Shown: positions 19,904 to 28,374, counted from the stretch's first letter. The stretch: 64,000 bases of DNA from an uncultured Flavobacteriaceae bacterium (GCA_947501625.1 CANMWN010000003.1:186001-250000); one strand, 5' to 3'. Notes: generated by a model from the letters alone, not told the origin. Translations and numbers: made by a program.

Positions 19904-19926
19904 GTTAGGAATCCTTACTATATTTG
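19904..19926 (+). promoter_or_regulatory. Promoter and likely MarR operator upstream of the CPVC protein
   Basis: The near-palindrome TTAGGAATCCTTA (19905-19917) abuts a -7 element TATATTTG (19919-19926). A related palindrome overlaps the promoter of the adjacent marR-type gene, suggesting that one regulator controls both. Confidence 0.6.
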
Positions 19927-19961
19927 TAACGCAATAATGCATTAATTAAAAACTATATAAG

Positions 19962-20195
19962 ATGAGTAAATCAATTTTTTATCACGCAGGATGTCCAGTT
20001 TGTGTGAGTGCAGAGCATGACATCATTAATTTAGTAGGAGCAGAGAACGTTGAAGTAGTAAACATAGGAGAAGACAGAAATAGAATTTCTGAAGCCGAAA
20101 ACGCAGGAGTAAAGTCAGTTCCGGCGCTAGTAACGCCAAAAGGTAACACCTTGCACATCAATTTTGGTGCTTCTATGGCAGATGTGAAAGGTTAA
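19962..20195 (+). CDS. Small thioredoxin-fold protein, CPVC active site
   Basis: A 77-residue thioredoxin/glutaredoxin-like protein. It opens MSKSIFYHAGCPVCVSAE, placing the CPVC redox pair at residues 11-14, and has the cis-Pro region GVKSVPALVTPKG near residue 53. No signal peptide is seen, so it is cytoplasmic. It is followed by a terminator and then a MarR regulator with four C-terminal cysteines. The shared operator-like sequences suggest that the regulator senses redox or metal stress and that this protein is its target. The electron donor and substrate are unknown. Confidence 0.8.
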   Translation: MSKSIFYHAGCPVCVSAEHDIINLVGAENVEVVNIGEDRNRISEAENAGVKSVPALVTPKGNTLHINFGASMADVKG

Positions 20196-20197
20196 TT

Positions 20198-20229
20198 TTT
20201 GTATTTTATAGTTAGGATTACTAACTTTG
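20198..20229 (+). promoter_or_regulatory. Promoter and operator of the marR-type gene
   Basis: TTTG at 20198-20201 and TAACTTTG at 20222-20229 are separated by 20 bases, matching the Bacteroidota consensus. The inverted repeat GTTAGGATTACTAAC (20211-20225) overlaps the -7 element, a good position for autorepression. It shares the half-site GTTAGGA with 19904-19910. Confidence 0.65.
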
Positions 20230-20259
20230 CCTGTCGAAACAAATTCGACAGGTTTTTTT
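20230..20259 (+). terminator. Terminator after the CPVC protein gene
   Basis: A 9-bp stem CCTGTCGAA / TTCGACAGG with loop ACAAA is followed by seven T residues. The next ATG (20260) starts immediately after it, so the hairpin also covers the expected transcription start of the marR-type gene. Confidence 0.9.
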
Positions 20260-20871
20260 ATGAAGGAAAGTACATTTAATCCAGAACAACAAGAAAAAGA
20301 TATTTCAAGTAAAATTGTCGCAGGTTTAGAACGTGTTTCTGAAGTATTTAAAATCTTGTTATGGGAAAAAGCAAAAATAGTAGGTTTAAGCCCAATTCAA
20401 ATTCAACTACTCATCTTCATTGCTTTTCATGAACAGCGTCTATGTAACGTTAGCCATCTTGCCAAAGAATTTAATGTAACTAAGCCTACAGTGAGTGATG
20501 CCATAAGAGTATTGGACAAGAAGAAATTGATCGTAAAAGATTTTTCATCTTCCGATAGTCGTAGATATTCAATTTCATTATCGGAATTAGGAAAGGATAT
20601 TGTTTCTCAAACGAACGATTTCTCCAATCCTCTGAAAATGAAAGTCGATGAATTTTCACAACCTGAATTAGAAAGTTTATTTGAAACTTTAAGTCAATTA
20701 ATCTACAAACTAAATAGGAGTGGAATTTTAAGTATCCAAAGAACCTGTTATGGTTGTAAATTTTATGAAAGAAATAACGAGACAGATTATTGTAATTTGC
20801 TTCAAAAAGAATTGTTGCGTAATGAAATACGTTTGGATTGCCCAGAATATATAGAAAAGGTTAGAGGTTAG
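20260..20871 (+). CDS. MarR family regulator with C-terminal four-cysteine cluster
   Basis: A 203-residue winged-helix MarR regulator. The helix-turn-helix is CNVSHLAKEFNVTKPTVSDAIRVLDKKKLI, and the wing contains SSSDSRRYSISLS. After the dimerisation helices it carries a C-terminal segment with CYGCKFYE, DYCNLL and LDCPEY, that is four cysteines that could bind a metal or Fe-S cluster. The ATG at 20260 is used; an upstream TTG at 20227 would place the terminator hairpin inside the gene. Together with the CPVC protein it looks like a redox- or metal-responsive pair. Confidence 0.85.
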   Translation: MKESTFNPEQQEKDISSKIVAGLERVSEVFKILLWEKAKIVGLSPIQIQLLIFIAFHEQRLCNVSHLAKEFNVTKPTVSDAIRVLDKKKLIVKDFSSSDSRRYSISLSELGKDIVSQTNDFSNPLKMKVDEFSQPELESLFETLSQLIYKLNRSGILSIQRTCYGCKFYERNNETDYCNLLQKELLRNEIRLDCPEYIEKVRG

Positions 20872-21007
20872 CAGTGTGAAAGATTAATGGTTTGCTTAGA
20901 TAAAATTGAGAAATTCTACAGGTTTTTTCTGTATAAATTCTTAAATTAGTAGCATAAAAGATGCAACTAGATTTGTACTAAAAGTTGTGTAAAAAATTGT
21001 CGTTAAA

Positions 21008-21556
21008 ATGACATTAGACAAGTTGTTAATTGAATTCTACAATGAAAATGGAATTCCTGAAAAGGGAGGAGTTGATAAAGATACTTTTGAATTAAAAGTA
21101 TTTGGAATTAGTTTAAAACTTCCGAATCCAAAATTCAGAAAAGAAGTTATTCATATTCATGATATTCAACATTTGCTGAATAAATGTGATACTTCTTGGA
21201 AAGGTGAAGCATTTATTGCTGGTTGGGAAATAGCTACTGGATTATGGAAATATTTTCCTGTTTGTATTTTTAGTTTTTGGGCAATGGGATATAGTTTTTG
21301 GTTACATCCGAAAGCAGTTTTTAATGGATTCAAAAAAGGACTGAATAATATTGGAATTATCGACTTAAAAATTAGTGAATCGGACTTTATGAAAATGGAA
21401 TTTGAGGAATTGGAGAGAATAACGAAGAAAGAAAAGTCAATTGAAATGGGTGTTTTTCAATGGATTGAATTCGTTTTTTGGTTGATAATTAGTCAATTTT
21501 TTTTACTTTTTCCATTAATTGTGATTGCAATAGGAATAATATGGTTGGGGAAATAG
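21008..21556 (+). CDS. Coq4-like membrane-associated hypothetical protein
   Basis: A 182-residue protein. The segment VIHIHDIQHLLNKCDTSWKGEAFIAGWEIATG resembles the Coq4-type region in which an HDxxH motif binds metal in ubiquinone-synthesis proteins, but the similarity is partial. Two hydrophobic segments follow: YFPVCIFSFWAMGYSFWL and the C-terminal WIEFVFWLIISQFFLLFPLIVIAIGIIW. A TAGATTTG -7-like element lies at 20968-20975. It is a single gene; the function is not assigned. Confidence 0.6.
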   Translation: MTLDKLLIEFYNENGIPEKGGVDKDTFELKVFGISLKLPNPKFRKEVIHIHDIQHLLNKCDTSWKGEAFIAGWEIATGLWKYFPVCIFSFWAMGYSFWLHPKAVFNGFKKGLNNIGIIDLKISESDFMKMEFEELERITKKEKSIEMGVFQWIEFVFWLIISQFFLLFPLIVIAIGIIWLGK

Positions 21557-21573
21557 AAATATTGTATATAAAT

Positions 21574-21612
21574 TCACAACTTATTTAAAGTTAATACGTT
21601 ATAATAATAACT
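21574..21612. repeat. 39-bp palindrome-containing repeat, copy B
   Basis: This is the second copy of the unit at 18890-18928 (37 of 39 identical), directly upstream of the gene at 21632. Two copies within 3 kb suggest a dispersed intergenic repeat. Confidence 0.7.
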
Positions 21613-21631
21613 TGACTTAAATAACCAAACT

Positions 21632-21997
21632 ATGAGAAAAAAGATAATATTAGGTCTTATTGCCTTGTTTTTTGTGGCTGCTATTGCCATTTTTAGACCT
21701 GTACCAATTGTAACTGAAGACAAAGCATTGGTGGAAACTGGTGTTGTAGCCATGATTAAAGAAGGAGGTGTCAAAGATGTCGTTATACGTCTAGAAGGTA
21801 ACAAGCGAGTTTTTTACATCAATCGAGGTTTAGAAAATGGACTAAACTTAGATGAACTTAAGGAAAAATTAATTGGTAATGAAATTACCGTTAAATATCC
21901 TAAATATTGGACTCCACTTGATTGGAATGACCGAATCAAACATATCTCAAAAGTTGAAATAGGTGACGAAGTGATTTTTGATGAGTTTAGGAAATAA
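21632..21997 (+). CDS. Small membrane-anchored or exported hypothetical protein
   Basis: A 121-residue protein with an N-terminal hydrophobic segment (IILGLIALFFVAAIAIF) followed by a soluble domain. The pattern VVIRLEGNKRVFYINRGLENGLNLDELKEKLIGNEITVKYPKYWTPLD suggests a small beta-rich domain, like those annotated as hypothetical proteins in Flavobacteriaceae. The 39-bp repeat lies just before it. No function is assigned. Confidence 0.65.
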   Translation: MRKKIILGLIALFFVAAIAIFRPVPIVTEDKALVETGVVAMIKEGGVKDVVIRLEGNKRVFYINRGLENGLNLDELKEKLIGNEITVKYPKYWTPLDWNDRIKHISKVEIGDEVIFDEFRK

Positions 21998-22077
21998 AAA
22001 TAAATTTCACTTTTAAGCCAACTTATTTTTTGTTCAATTTGTATTTATTAATTTAGTACTAGTAAATATAAATTGTT

Positions 22078-23472
22078 ATGAGCAATCTTCAAGATAAAAT
22101 GTTTCTGGAACTGAGAAACAAAGCCTTATTTAAACAAGTACAAGACTATTCTTTTGAGTATTTAGAATCGGTGTTGGAACGCAATGTATATCCAACTGAA
22201 GAGGCTTTGGAAAATCTTTCGGTATTTGATGAAGCCTTGCCATTACTTACTTCTAAACCAGAGAATGTTTTAGAACAATTGCATACCTATGGAAGTCCAG
22301 CAACTACCGCAACACTTGGCGGAAGGTATTTTGGATTTGTGATTGGTAGTGTAGTTCCGGTTGGCTTGGCTGCCAAAAATATGGCAACATATTGGGATCA
22401 AGCACCTGGATTAAATGTATTGTCTCCAATTGGAAGTAAGTTAGAAAGTGTTGTAGAACGTTGGTTGGTAGAATTATTTGGTTTGCCAGAAAAAACTTGC
22501 GCAGGTTTTGTAAGTGGTACTTCAGTGGCAACCTTATGTGGATTGGCAGCAGCGAGATATAGAATATTGGAGCGCAACAATTGGGATATCAATAAGCAAG
22601 GATTGCGAAATGCGCCTCAAATCCGAATTGTCACAGGAACTCAAGCACATTCTACAGTGGTAAAAGCGGTTGGAATGCTTGGCTTAGGGCAAGAGAATAT
22701 TGAATGGGTTGACGTGGATGACCAAGGTAGAATCCGCGCCGATTTGGTTCCAGAAATGGATGAAAATACGATTGTAGTTTTACAAGCAGGAAATGTGAAT
22801 AGTGGCTCTTTTGATGATTTTGAAACCATCTGTAAAAAAGCAAATGAAGCCAATGCTTGGGTACATATCGATGGTGCTTTTGGATTATGGGCTGGTGCTG
22901 TAGAAAAATTGAAACACCTCACCAAAGGAAGTGAATTGGCATCTTCTTGGGCTGTTGATGGTCATAAAACCTTGAACACACCTTATGATAGCGGAATTGT
23001 TTTGTGTTCCGATGAAGAAGCGTTGAAAGCAGCACTACATGCATCAGGAAGTTATCTTGTAAAGAGCAAAGAACGAGATGGACTATTTTATACGCCTGAA
23101 ATGTCTAGAAGAGCGCGAATTATTGAATTGTGGGCAATTATGAAATATCTGGGCAAAGAAGGTATTGATGAAATGGTATTGACAATGTATGAAAGAGCAA
23201 ACCAGTTTGCCGATGAAATTAGAGAAATTGATAGTTTTTATGTCGATAATGATGTGGTATTTAACCAAGTATTAGTGCGTTGTGATTCTGATGAATTGAC
23301 CGAAAAAGTGTTGAGTACGATTCAAGAATTGAGAGAATGTTGGTTAGGAGGTTCGGAATGGAAAGGAAAAAAAGTAATGCGTGTAAGTGTTTGTTCTTGG
23401 ACTACTACCCAAAAAGATATTTCGATTTCCGTGAATTCGTTTAAAAAAGCATTGGAAATAGTGCTAAAATAA
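22078..23472 (+). CDS. Pyridoxal-phosphate-dependent group II decarboxylase
   Basis: A 464-residue fold-type I PLP enzyme of the aromatic-amino-acid/glutamate decarboxylase superfamily. The Schiff-base lysine is in SSWAVDGHKTLNTPYDSG, the cofactor aspartate region is WVHIDGAFGLWAG, and the N-terminal half has TLGGRYFGFVIGS and GFVSGTSVATLCGLAAAR. It is cytoplasmic. The substrate cannot be read from the sequence; related flavobacterial genes are annotated as aspartate aminotransferase family or amino-acid decarboxylases. It is a single gene with no co-directional partner of related function. Confidence 0.88.
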   Translation: MSNLQDKMFLELRNKALFKQVQDYSFEYLESVLERNVYPTEEALENLSVFDEALPLLTSKPENVLEQLHTYGSPATTATLGGRYFGFVIGSVVPVGLAAKNMATYWDQAPGLNVLSPIGSKLESVVERWLVELFGLPEKTCAGFVSGTSVATLCGLAAARYRILERNNWDINKQGLRNAPQIRIVTGTQAHSTVVKAVGMLGLGQENIEWVDVDDQGRIRADLVPEMDENTIVVLQAGNVNSGSFDDFETICKKANEANAWVHIDGAFGLWAGAVEKLKHLTKGSELASSWAVDGHKTLNTPYDSGIVLCSDEEALKAALHASGSYLVKSKERDGLFYTPEMSRRARIIELWAIMKYLGKEGIDEMVLTMYERANQFADEIREIDSFYVDNDVVFNQVLVRCDSDELTEKVLSTIQELRECWLGGSEWKGKKVMRVSVCSWTTTQKDISISVNSFKKALEIVLK

Positions 23473-23515
23473 TTTGTCTTATATTTAACTTCTTGAAAAC
23501 GAAAAACAATGGATA

Positions 23516-24286
23516 ATGAAAAAAATAATTTCAATATTATTATTCCTTTCAGTTAGTGTTGTTTTTGGGCAAAATGAAAAAGTTGAATATCACAAAAGCA
23601 TTCCAGATTTTGTATTAGATTTCTATGAAAGTGAAGGCACAGCCAATAATTTAGAATATCAAATTACTGAAATTGAACAACTACGATTTTTTCTCACCGA
23701 ACTCAATAAGCGTAAGAATAAAATTATTGATAGTGAGTTCTTGATTAAACCAAATATGAATACACTTGTTGGTCATTACCTTCATAAAAAGTTAATTTGG
23801 AATTCTTATAACGGACCTCATATTGGAATTAAAAAATTAAGTTGTGCTAAAGTGATACGAAAAGAGTTAAGAAATTTACCTACTCAAAACGAATTGCTAA
23901 TGCATTATTACCTATCTATTTTTTCTGACATACTAAACAAGCAAAAACCTATGGATTTAGGCACCGTAGATATTGATTTAAAAAAACTAAATTTAGAAAA
24001 TGATACAGAAAAAGTCATCCTGTTTTTGGCTGCAATGAGAAATTTGGGAACGCAAGTGAGTTCTTATTGTACTACCAAATATCCTAAAAATTGCTTGAAG
24101 GCAAAGTTGTATGTCGAAAATATGCCAACATTTAATAAGGTACCATTTTTTGATTTTGAGTTGCCAAAATTTGATGATTTTTTGATTGAAGTTGATAAAC
24201 GATATCCAAAAATGAGTTTTACAGAGCGGTACTTACCACATTTTGTCATTGCAAAGGTTGGTTACGCAAAATGTTTAGAGAACTAA
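23516..24286 (+). CDS. Secreted hypothetical protein
   Basis: A 256-residue protein with a signal peptide (IISILLFLSVSVVFGQ). No domain is recognised. It contains three cysteines (in KLSCAKVIR, SSYCTTKYPKNCLKA) and a generally charged alpha-helical composition. It lies between the decarboxylase and the broken acetyltransferase on the same strand. No function is proposed. Confidence 0.6.
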   Translation: MKKIISILLFLSVSVVFGQNEKVEYHKSIPDFVLDFYESEGTANNLEYQITEIEQLRFFLTELNKRKNKIIDSEFLIKPNMNTLVGHYLHKKLIWNSYNGPHIGIKKLSCAKVIRKELRNLPTQNELLMHYYLSIFSDILNKQKPMDLGTVDIDLKKLNLENDTEKVILFLAAMRNLGTQVSSYCTTKYPKNCLKAKLYVENMPTFNKVPFFDFELPKFDDFLIEVDKRYPKMSFTERYLPHFVIAKVGYAKCLEN

Positions 24287-24311
24287 AAAGAAGGTTTATT
24301 GACGGAATTAA

Positions 24312-24836
24312 ATGAAACAAATACGCTTACAATCAACTAATAACAATTATTTTTCTCAAGCATGGGAAATATACTTGGAAGCCTTTCCTCCTGAAGAGCG
24401 AAAAACATTAGATGCTCAGACTAAATTAATGAACAATCCATTGTATCATTATGATGTTATAATTATTGAAGAAGAATTAATTGGATTTGTTTTATGGTGG
24501 GATTTAGATTCGGTTCGTTTTATTGATCATTTTGCTACAGCATCTAAACATAGAAATAAAGGCTTTGGAAAAATGATTTTGGAAAATTTTGCCAAAAATC
24601 ATGTTAAGCCAGTTTTGTTGGAAGTAGAATTCCCTTATTCTGATATTAATAAGCGAAGAATTAAATTTTATGAATGAGTTGGATTTAAATTGAATCTACA
24701 TCATTATTTACTTCCAGTTTTTAAAGAAGGAGAACCTCCAATGCAATTATTGTTGATGACCTATCCTAATGCAATTTCAGAAAAAGAAACCAAGGAATTT
24801 ATGGAAGTGTATCATCCTATAGTTTATAAACAATAA
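24312..24836 (+). pseudogene. GNAT acetyltransferase interrupted by an in-frame TGA
   Basis: The frame encodes a GNAT-fold N-acetyltransferase: FPPEERKTLDAQ at the start, and acetyl-CoA-binding HRNKGFGKMILENF. It runs into a TGA at 24675-24677. In the same frame the sequence continues as VGFKLNLHHYLLPVFKEGEPPMQLLLMTYP and ends at TAA 24834-24836, the complete C-terminal half of the family. The family block FYERVGF is split as FYE-stop-VGF, so a single change CGA to TGA explains it. The first 121 residues alone lack the last strands and would not be active. Confidence 0.85.
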
Positions 24837-24881
24837 TCAATAAGTTGTTTATCTTTACTGAATTATTATTGTATTGATTAA

Positions 24882-25220
24882 ATGAAAGCCACCATTACAT
24901 CTATAGAGTTAAAAGGACCATTTAAGTTTTTTGTATTATCTCAAAAAGCATTAAGTATAGTAAAACAACTGAAATCTTCTAATTGTAAAGATTTTAAGAA
25001 AAGAGGTTTTTGGACAACGCATTATACTATGACGCTATGGGGAAATGAGAATGACCTCAAAGAGTTTGCAGGTAGTGGAGCACACTTAGAAGCAATGAAA
25101 GTTAGTAAAGAAATTGCAAAAGAAATAAGAACAATAACAATAGATACCGAAATATTACCTAACTGGAAAGAAGCAAAATCACTTCTTGAAAAAGGAAAAG
25201 TGATACGTTTTAATAACTAA
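24882..25220 (+). CDS. DUF3291-like small protein
   Basis: A 112-residue soluble protein. The pattern FWTTHYTMTLWGNENDLKEFAGSGAHLEAMKVSKEIAKEI with LPNWKEAKSLL resembles the DUF3291 group of ferredoxin-like proteins related to antibiotic-biosynthesis monooxygenases. It is followed after 10 bases by the cyclophilin gene and may share its transcript. Catalytic activity is not evident. Confidence 0.6.
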   Translation: MKATITSIELKGPFKFFVLSQKALSIVKQLKSSNCKDFKKRGFWTTHYTMTLWGNENDLKEFAGSGAHLEAMKVSKEIAKEIRTITIDTEILPNWKEAKSLLEKGKVIRFNN

Positions 25221-25230
25221 ATTATAATAA

Positions 25231-26067
25231 ATGAAAAATACACTTAAATTAATTTCAATGTTTACGCTATTATTAGCGTTTGTATGTTGTAACACTAAAA
25301 ATGATAAACCAACAACTGAAGAACAAAGAACTAAAATTGAAATGGTTACCGATAAAGGGACTATTTTATTGGAACTTTATAATGAAACACCTAAACATCG
25401 AGACAACTTTATAAAATTGGTGAAAGAAGGTGCTTATGATAGTTTGTTGTTTCATAGAGTTATCAATCAATTTATGGTACAAAGTGGTGATCCTGATAGT
25501 AAATATGCCGAGCCAAATATTCAACTTGGAAATGGTGACAGACCCTATAAAGTTGATGCGGAATTTAGAACTAACTTGTTTCACAAAAAAGGAGCATTGG
25601 GTGCAGCAAGAGATGGAAATGCTGAAAGAGCCTCGAGTGCTATGCAGTTTTATATTGTACAAAGAGATGCAAGGAAAGATAGTTTGATAGATATTGATGA
25701 AAAGCGAATCAATAAATGGTTGGCAACTCATTATTCAAATAAATTACCTGAAAACAAAGCCTTGTTTGATTCTTTGCAACAAGCGATTGCTAATGAAGAT
25801 TATCCATTATATTTAAAAATTAATAAAGAATTAGAAAAACGTGCTGAAAACTTTACTGATTTTGAAAAATATACTATTCCAGAAGACCATCGCGAGGTAT
25901 ATAGAACTCAAGGCGGAACGCCACATTTGGACCAAAATTATACTGTTTTTGGTCAAGTAATAAAAGGATTGAATATTGTTGATTCTATTGCTGTAGTTAA
26001 AGTTGATGACAATGATAGACCTATCAATGATCTAAGAATACTGACTGTGAAGATTGTTGAAGAGTAG
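25231..26067 (+). CDS. Cyclophilin-type peptidyl-prolyl isomerase lipoprotein
   Basis: A 278-residue lipoprotein (signal ending LLAFVCCNTKN). The cyclophilin fold is seen in VTDKGTILLELYNETPKHRDNF, LLFHRVINQFMVQSGDP (catalytic Arg of FHRV), ALGAARDGNAERASSAMQFYIVQ and YTVFGQVIKGLNIVDSI. About 60 residues are inserted between the MQFYIVQ strand and the last strands (residues ~155-215). Such insertions are common in periplasmic Bacteroidota cyclophilins. It probably folds envelope proteins. Confidence 0.9.
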   Translation: MKNTLKLISMFTLLLAFVCCNTKNDKPTTEEQRTKIEMVTDKGTILLELYNETPKHRDNFIKLVKEGAYDSLLFHRVINQFMVQSGDPDSKYAEPNIQLGNGDRPYKVDAEFRTNLFHKKGALGAARDGNAERASSAMQFYIVQRDARKDSLIDIDEKRINKWLATHYSNKLPENKALFDSLQQAIANEDYPLYLKINKELEKRAENFTDFEKYTIPEDHREVYRTQGGTPHLDQNYTVFGQVIKGLNIVDSIAVVKVDDNDRPINDLRILTVKIVEE

Positions 26068-26126
26068 TTTTAAAATGTTAATTTATAAATATATAGTATA
26101 TTAGTAACAACTGAAAAATTAAACTT

Positions 26127-26531
26127 ATGAATCCGATTTTAAAAAATATCCTTGCCGTTGTTGGTGGCTGGATTGTTGGAAGCGTTGTGAATATGGGACT
26201 TATTAATACAGGTCATAAAATGTTTCCAATAGTTGGAATTGATATCAATGATATGACTGCTTTAGCAGAAGTAATGCCAACATTGGATGCTAAACACTTT
26301 TTATTTCCATTTTTAGGTCATGCTTTAGGAACTCTTGTGGGCGCTTTTTTGGCTTATAAAATTGCTGCCACTAACAAAATGAAAATGGCAATGATAGTTG
26401 GTGTATTGTTTTTCTTAGGTGGAATTATGGTCAATTATATGATTACTGGGCCAATGTGGTTTACTATTACTGATATTGTATTAGCATATTTTCCAATGGC
26501 TTGGTTAGGAGCAAAGTTTGCTAAAAATTAA
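26127..26531 (+). CDS. Four-helix integral membrane protein
   Basis: A 134-residue inner-membrane protein with about four hydrophobic segments (ILAVVGGWIVGSVVNMGLI, FLFPFLGHALGTLVGAFLAYKIA, MAMIVGVLFFLGGIMVNYMI, ITDIVLAYFPMAWLGAKFA). Small proteins of this shape are common and uncharacterised in Flavobacteriaceae. It converges on chorismate synthase with a one-base gap between the two stop codons. Confidence 0.7.
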   Translation: MNPILKNILAVVGGWIVGSVVNMGLINTGHKMFPIVGIDINDMTALAEVMPTLDAKHFLFPFLGHALGTLVGAFLAYKIAATNKMKMAMIVGVLFFLGGIMVNYMITGPMWFTITDIVLAYFPMAWLGAKFAKN

Positions 26532-26532
26532 T

Positions 26533-27597
26533 TTATAGTTTACTTATTTTATCTAACAAGTAAAAATCGGCCAATACAAGTGCAGTCATTGCTTCAACTA
26601 TAGGAACAGCTCTTGGTACTACACAAGGATCATGACGTCCACGACCTTGCATTTCAACCTTGTTACCATCGCTATCAATAGTGTCTTGTTTTTGTATCAA
26701 TGTAGCAACTGGCTTAAAAGCAACTCGGAAATAAATATCCATTCCGTTACTTATTCCGCCTTGAATTCCTCCAGAAAGGTTTGTTTTGGTAGTTCCATTA
26801 GTATTAAAAACATCATTATGTTCAGTGCCTTTCATTTTAGTTCCACAAAAACCGCTTCCGTACTCAAAACCTTTTACGGCATTAATGGATAACATCGCTT
26901 TAGCTAATTGTGCATGTAATTTATTAAAAATAGGTTCGCCCAAACCAATTGGAATATTTTGTGCAACACAGGTAATGGTTCCTCCAATTGTATCGCCTTG
27001 CTTTTTTATTTCTTTGATGTGCGAAATCATTTTCTCGGCAATTGCAGCATCTGGACAACGAACATCGTTAGTTTCTGTCAAATCAAAATCTAAATCTTGA
27101 TACGGTTTATTAATATTAATTTCTCCAACAGTAGAGGTAAAGGCATTAATTTTTATATGACTGATTAATTGTTTTGCAATTGCTCCAGCAACTACCCAAT
27201 TGGCTGTTTCTCTTGCCGATGTTCTTCCGCCGCCACGATAATCACGAATACCATATTTTTTATCATACGTATAATCAGCATGAGAAGGTCGATAAACATT
27301 TATATTATGAGAATAATCTTTACTTTTTTGATTGGTGTTATTAATTATAAAACCAATAGAAGTACCTGTAGTTTTTCCTTCAAATATTCCTGATAAAAAT
27401 TGAACTTCATCTGGCTCTTTTCGTTGAGTCACAATAGCAGATTGTCCAGGTTTTCTTCTATCTAGTTCTTTTTGAATAGCTTCTAAATCTAATTCTATTC
27501 CAGCAGGACAACCATCAATGATTCCTCCAATAGCTTCACCATGCGATTCTCCGAAAGTGGTTAAAGTAAAAAGATTTCCAAAGGTATTATTAGCCAT
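26533..27597 (-). CDS. aroC: Chorismate synthase
   Basis: A full-length 354-residue chorismate synthase, which converts 5-enolpyruvylshikimate-3-phosphate to chorismate using reduced FMN, the last step of the shikimate pathway. Signatures are [33 protein letters not shown], the [12 protein letters not shown] block, [32 protein letters not shown], and [17 protein letters not shown] near the end. The ATG at 27597 is the usual family start ([20 protein letters not shown]). It is a single gene on the minus strand. Confidence 0.97.
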   Translation of the reverse strand: MANNTFGNLFTLTTFGESHGEAIGGIIDGCPAGIELDLEAIQKELDRRKPGQSAIVTQRKEPDEVQFLSGIFEGKTTGTSIGFIINNTNQKSKDYSHNINVYRPSHADYTYDKKYGIRDYRGGGRTSARETANWVVAGAIAKQLISHIKINAFTSTVGEININKPYQDLDFDLTETNDVRCPDAAIAEKMISHIKEIKKQGDTIGGTITCVAQNIPIGLGEPIFNKLHAQLAKAMLSINAVKGFEYGSGFCGTKMKGTEHNDVFNTNGTTKTNLSGGIQGGISNGMDIYFRVAFKPVATLIQKQDTIDSDGNKVEMQGRGRHDPCVVPRAVPIVEAMTALVLADFYLLDKISKL

Positions 27598-27685
27598 AAA
27601 CTACTATTTTAAACAAAAATAGGAAACGCTTATTAAATTGATGATTAAAAAAGTAGAATTATTTGATTAAAAAAATAAAAAAAAG

Positions 27686-27717
27686 TTTGAGCAATACGAA
27701 AAAGCATCCTATATTTG
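27686..27717 (+). promoter_or_regulatory. Promoter of tRNA-Ser
   Basis: TTTG at 27686-27689 and TATATTTG at 27710-27717, with a 20-base spacer, match the Bacteroidota promoter consensus. The expected start of transcription is a few bases before the mature tRNA 5' end. Confidence 0.8.
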
Positions 27718-27727
27718 CACCCTCAAC

Positions 27728-27812
27728 GGAGAAATGGCAGAGTGGTCGAATGCGGTAGTCTTGAAAACTATTGACTGTCACAGGTCCGGGGGTTCGAATC
27801 CCTCTTTCTCCG
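27728..27812 (+). tRNA. tRNA-Ser(UGA)
   Basis: An 85-base type II tRNA. The acceptor stem GGAGAAA pairs with TTTCTCC, the anticodon loop CTTGAAA gives anticodon UGA, there is a long variable arm, and the T loop is TTCGAAT. CCA is not encoded. Its 3' part forms the left attachment site of a 23.5 kb integrative element; the gene remains complete. Confidence 0.97.
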
Positions 27813-27817
27813 CAAAA
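27801..27817. other. attL core of integrative element
   Basis: The 17-base core CCTCTTTCTCCGCAAAA is identical to 51279-51295. Identity extends upstream as GGTTCRAATMCC with two mismatches. The core covers the T-stem 3' strand and acceptor 3' strand of tRNA-Ser. Confidence 0.9.
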
Positions 27818-27848
27818 ACCCTTATAATCAATTGATTGTAAGGGTTTT
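27815..27848 (+). terminator. Terminator after tRNA-Ser, carried by the element
   Basis: A 10-bp stem AAAACCCTTA / TAAGGGTTTT encloses an inner palindrome ATCAATTGAT. It directly follows the tRNA and overlaps the attL core by three bases. Confidence 0.75.
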
Positions 27849-27857
27849 ATATTTGAC

Positions 27858-27876
27858 GTTGACAGCATTGTTGACA
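27858..27876. other. Tandem GTTGACA sites near attL (putative integrase arm sites)
   Basis: GTTGACA occurs at 27858-27864 and 27870-27876, a 12-base period. The same arrangement occurs at 51141-51159 next to the integrase gene and attR. Confidence 0.6.
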
Positions 27877-27906
27877 ATACTTCAGTTTTTAAATTAGTTT
27901 TACTAA

Positions 27907-28338
27907 TTAATTTTTATTGTCATCACTTTTAGTTTCTCCTGCTTGGTTCATAACCATTTCGTGGTCATATTTGCAACAGCCAGGCAAGTCTTTATAGGCT
28001 TCTTCACTTCCTGACACTTTTTCAGTATCATATCCTGAAGACGCAATTGCTTTGTGTATAGCCATTGCATCTGTTTTGGTATCATCAAAAGAAACATCTA
28101 TCTTCTTTTTTTCTACATCCCAAGTTGCTTTAGATACGCCTTCAACACCACTTGCTGCTTTTTCAATGGTATTTTTACACATACCACAATTACCTCTTAC
28201 ACCAAAAGACAAGTCAGTCATTGCCATATCTTTTGACACTTCTGTAGTGGTTGTTTCTGCTTCTTTTTTTGTTTGACTATTACAACTTGTCAAACCCATA
28301 GCTGCTATTACAGCTAAACTTAAAATCACTTTTTTCAT
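27907..28338 (-). CDS. Periplasmic HMA-domain metal-binding lipoprotein
   Basis: A 143-residue protein with a lipoprotein-type signal (IAAMGLTSCNSQ) and one heavy-metal-associated domain, SFGVRGNCGMCKNTIEKAA, with the metal pair CGMC. A second cysteine pair is in the C-terminal LPGCCKYDHEM. It resembles MerP/CopZ-like chaperones in the periplasm and probably passes copper or silver to the adjacent Cus-type pump. It is the last gene of the metal cluster, 36 bases after the adaptor gene. Confidence 0.85.
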   Translation of the reverse strand: MKKVILSLAVIAAMGLTSCNSQTKKEAETTTTEVSKDMAMTDLSFGVRGNCGMCKNTIEKAASGVEGVSKATWDVEKKKIDVSFDDTKTDAMAIHKAIASSGYDTEKVSGSEEAYKDLPGCCKYDHEMVMNQAGETKSDDNKN

Positions 28339-28374
28339 TGTTTTAAAATTTAAATATTAATAATTGATTTTGAT

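Noticed and set aside
20227-20259. TTG at 20227 as start of the MarR gene
   Set aside because: It would put a clear rho-independent terminator inside the coding sequence; the ATG at 20260 follows it directly.
24675-24677. TGA in the acetyltransferase as a selenocysteine codon
   Set aside because: The family has Arg here, no selenocysteine insertion hairpin is apparent, and a single CGA to TGA change is simpler.
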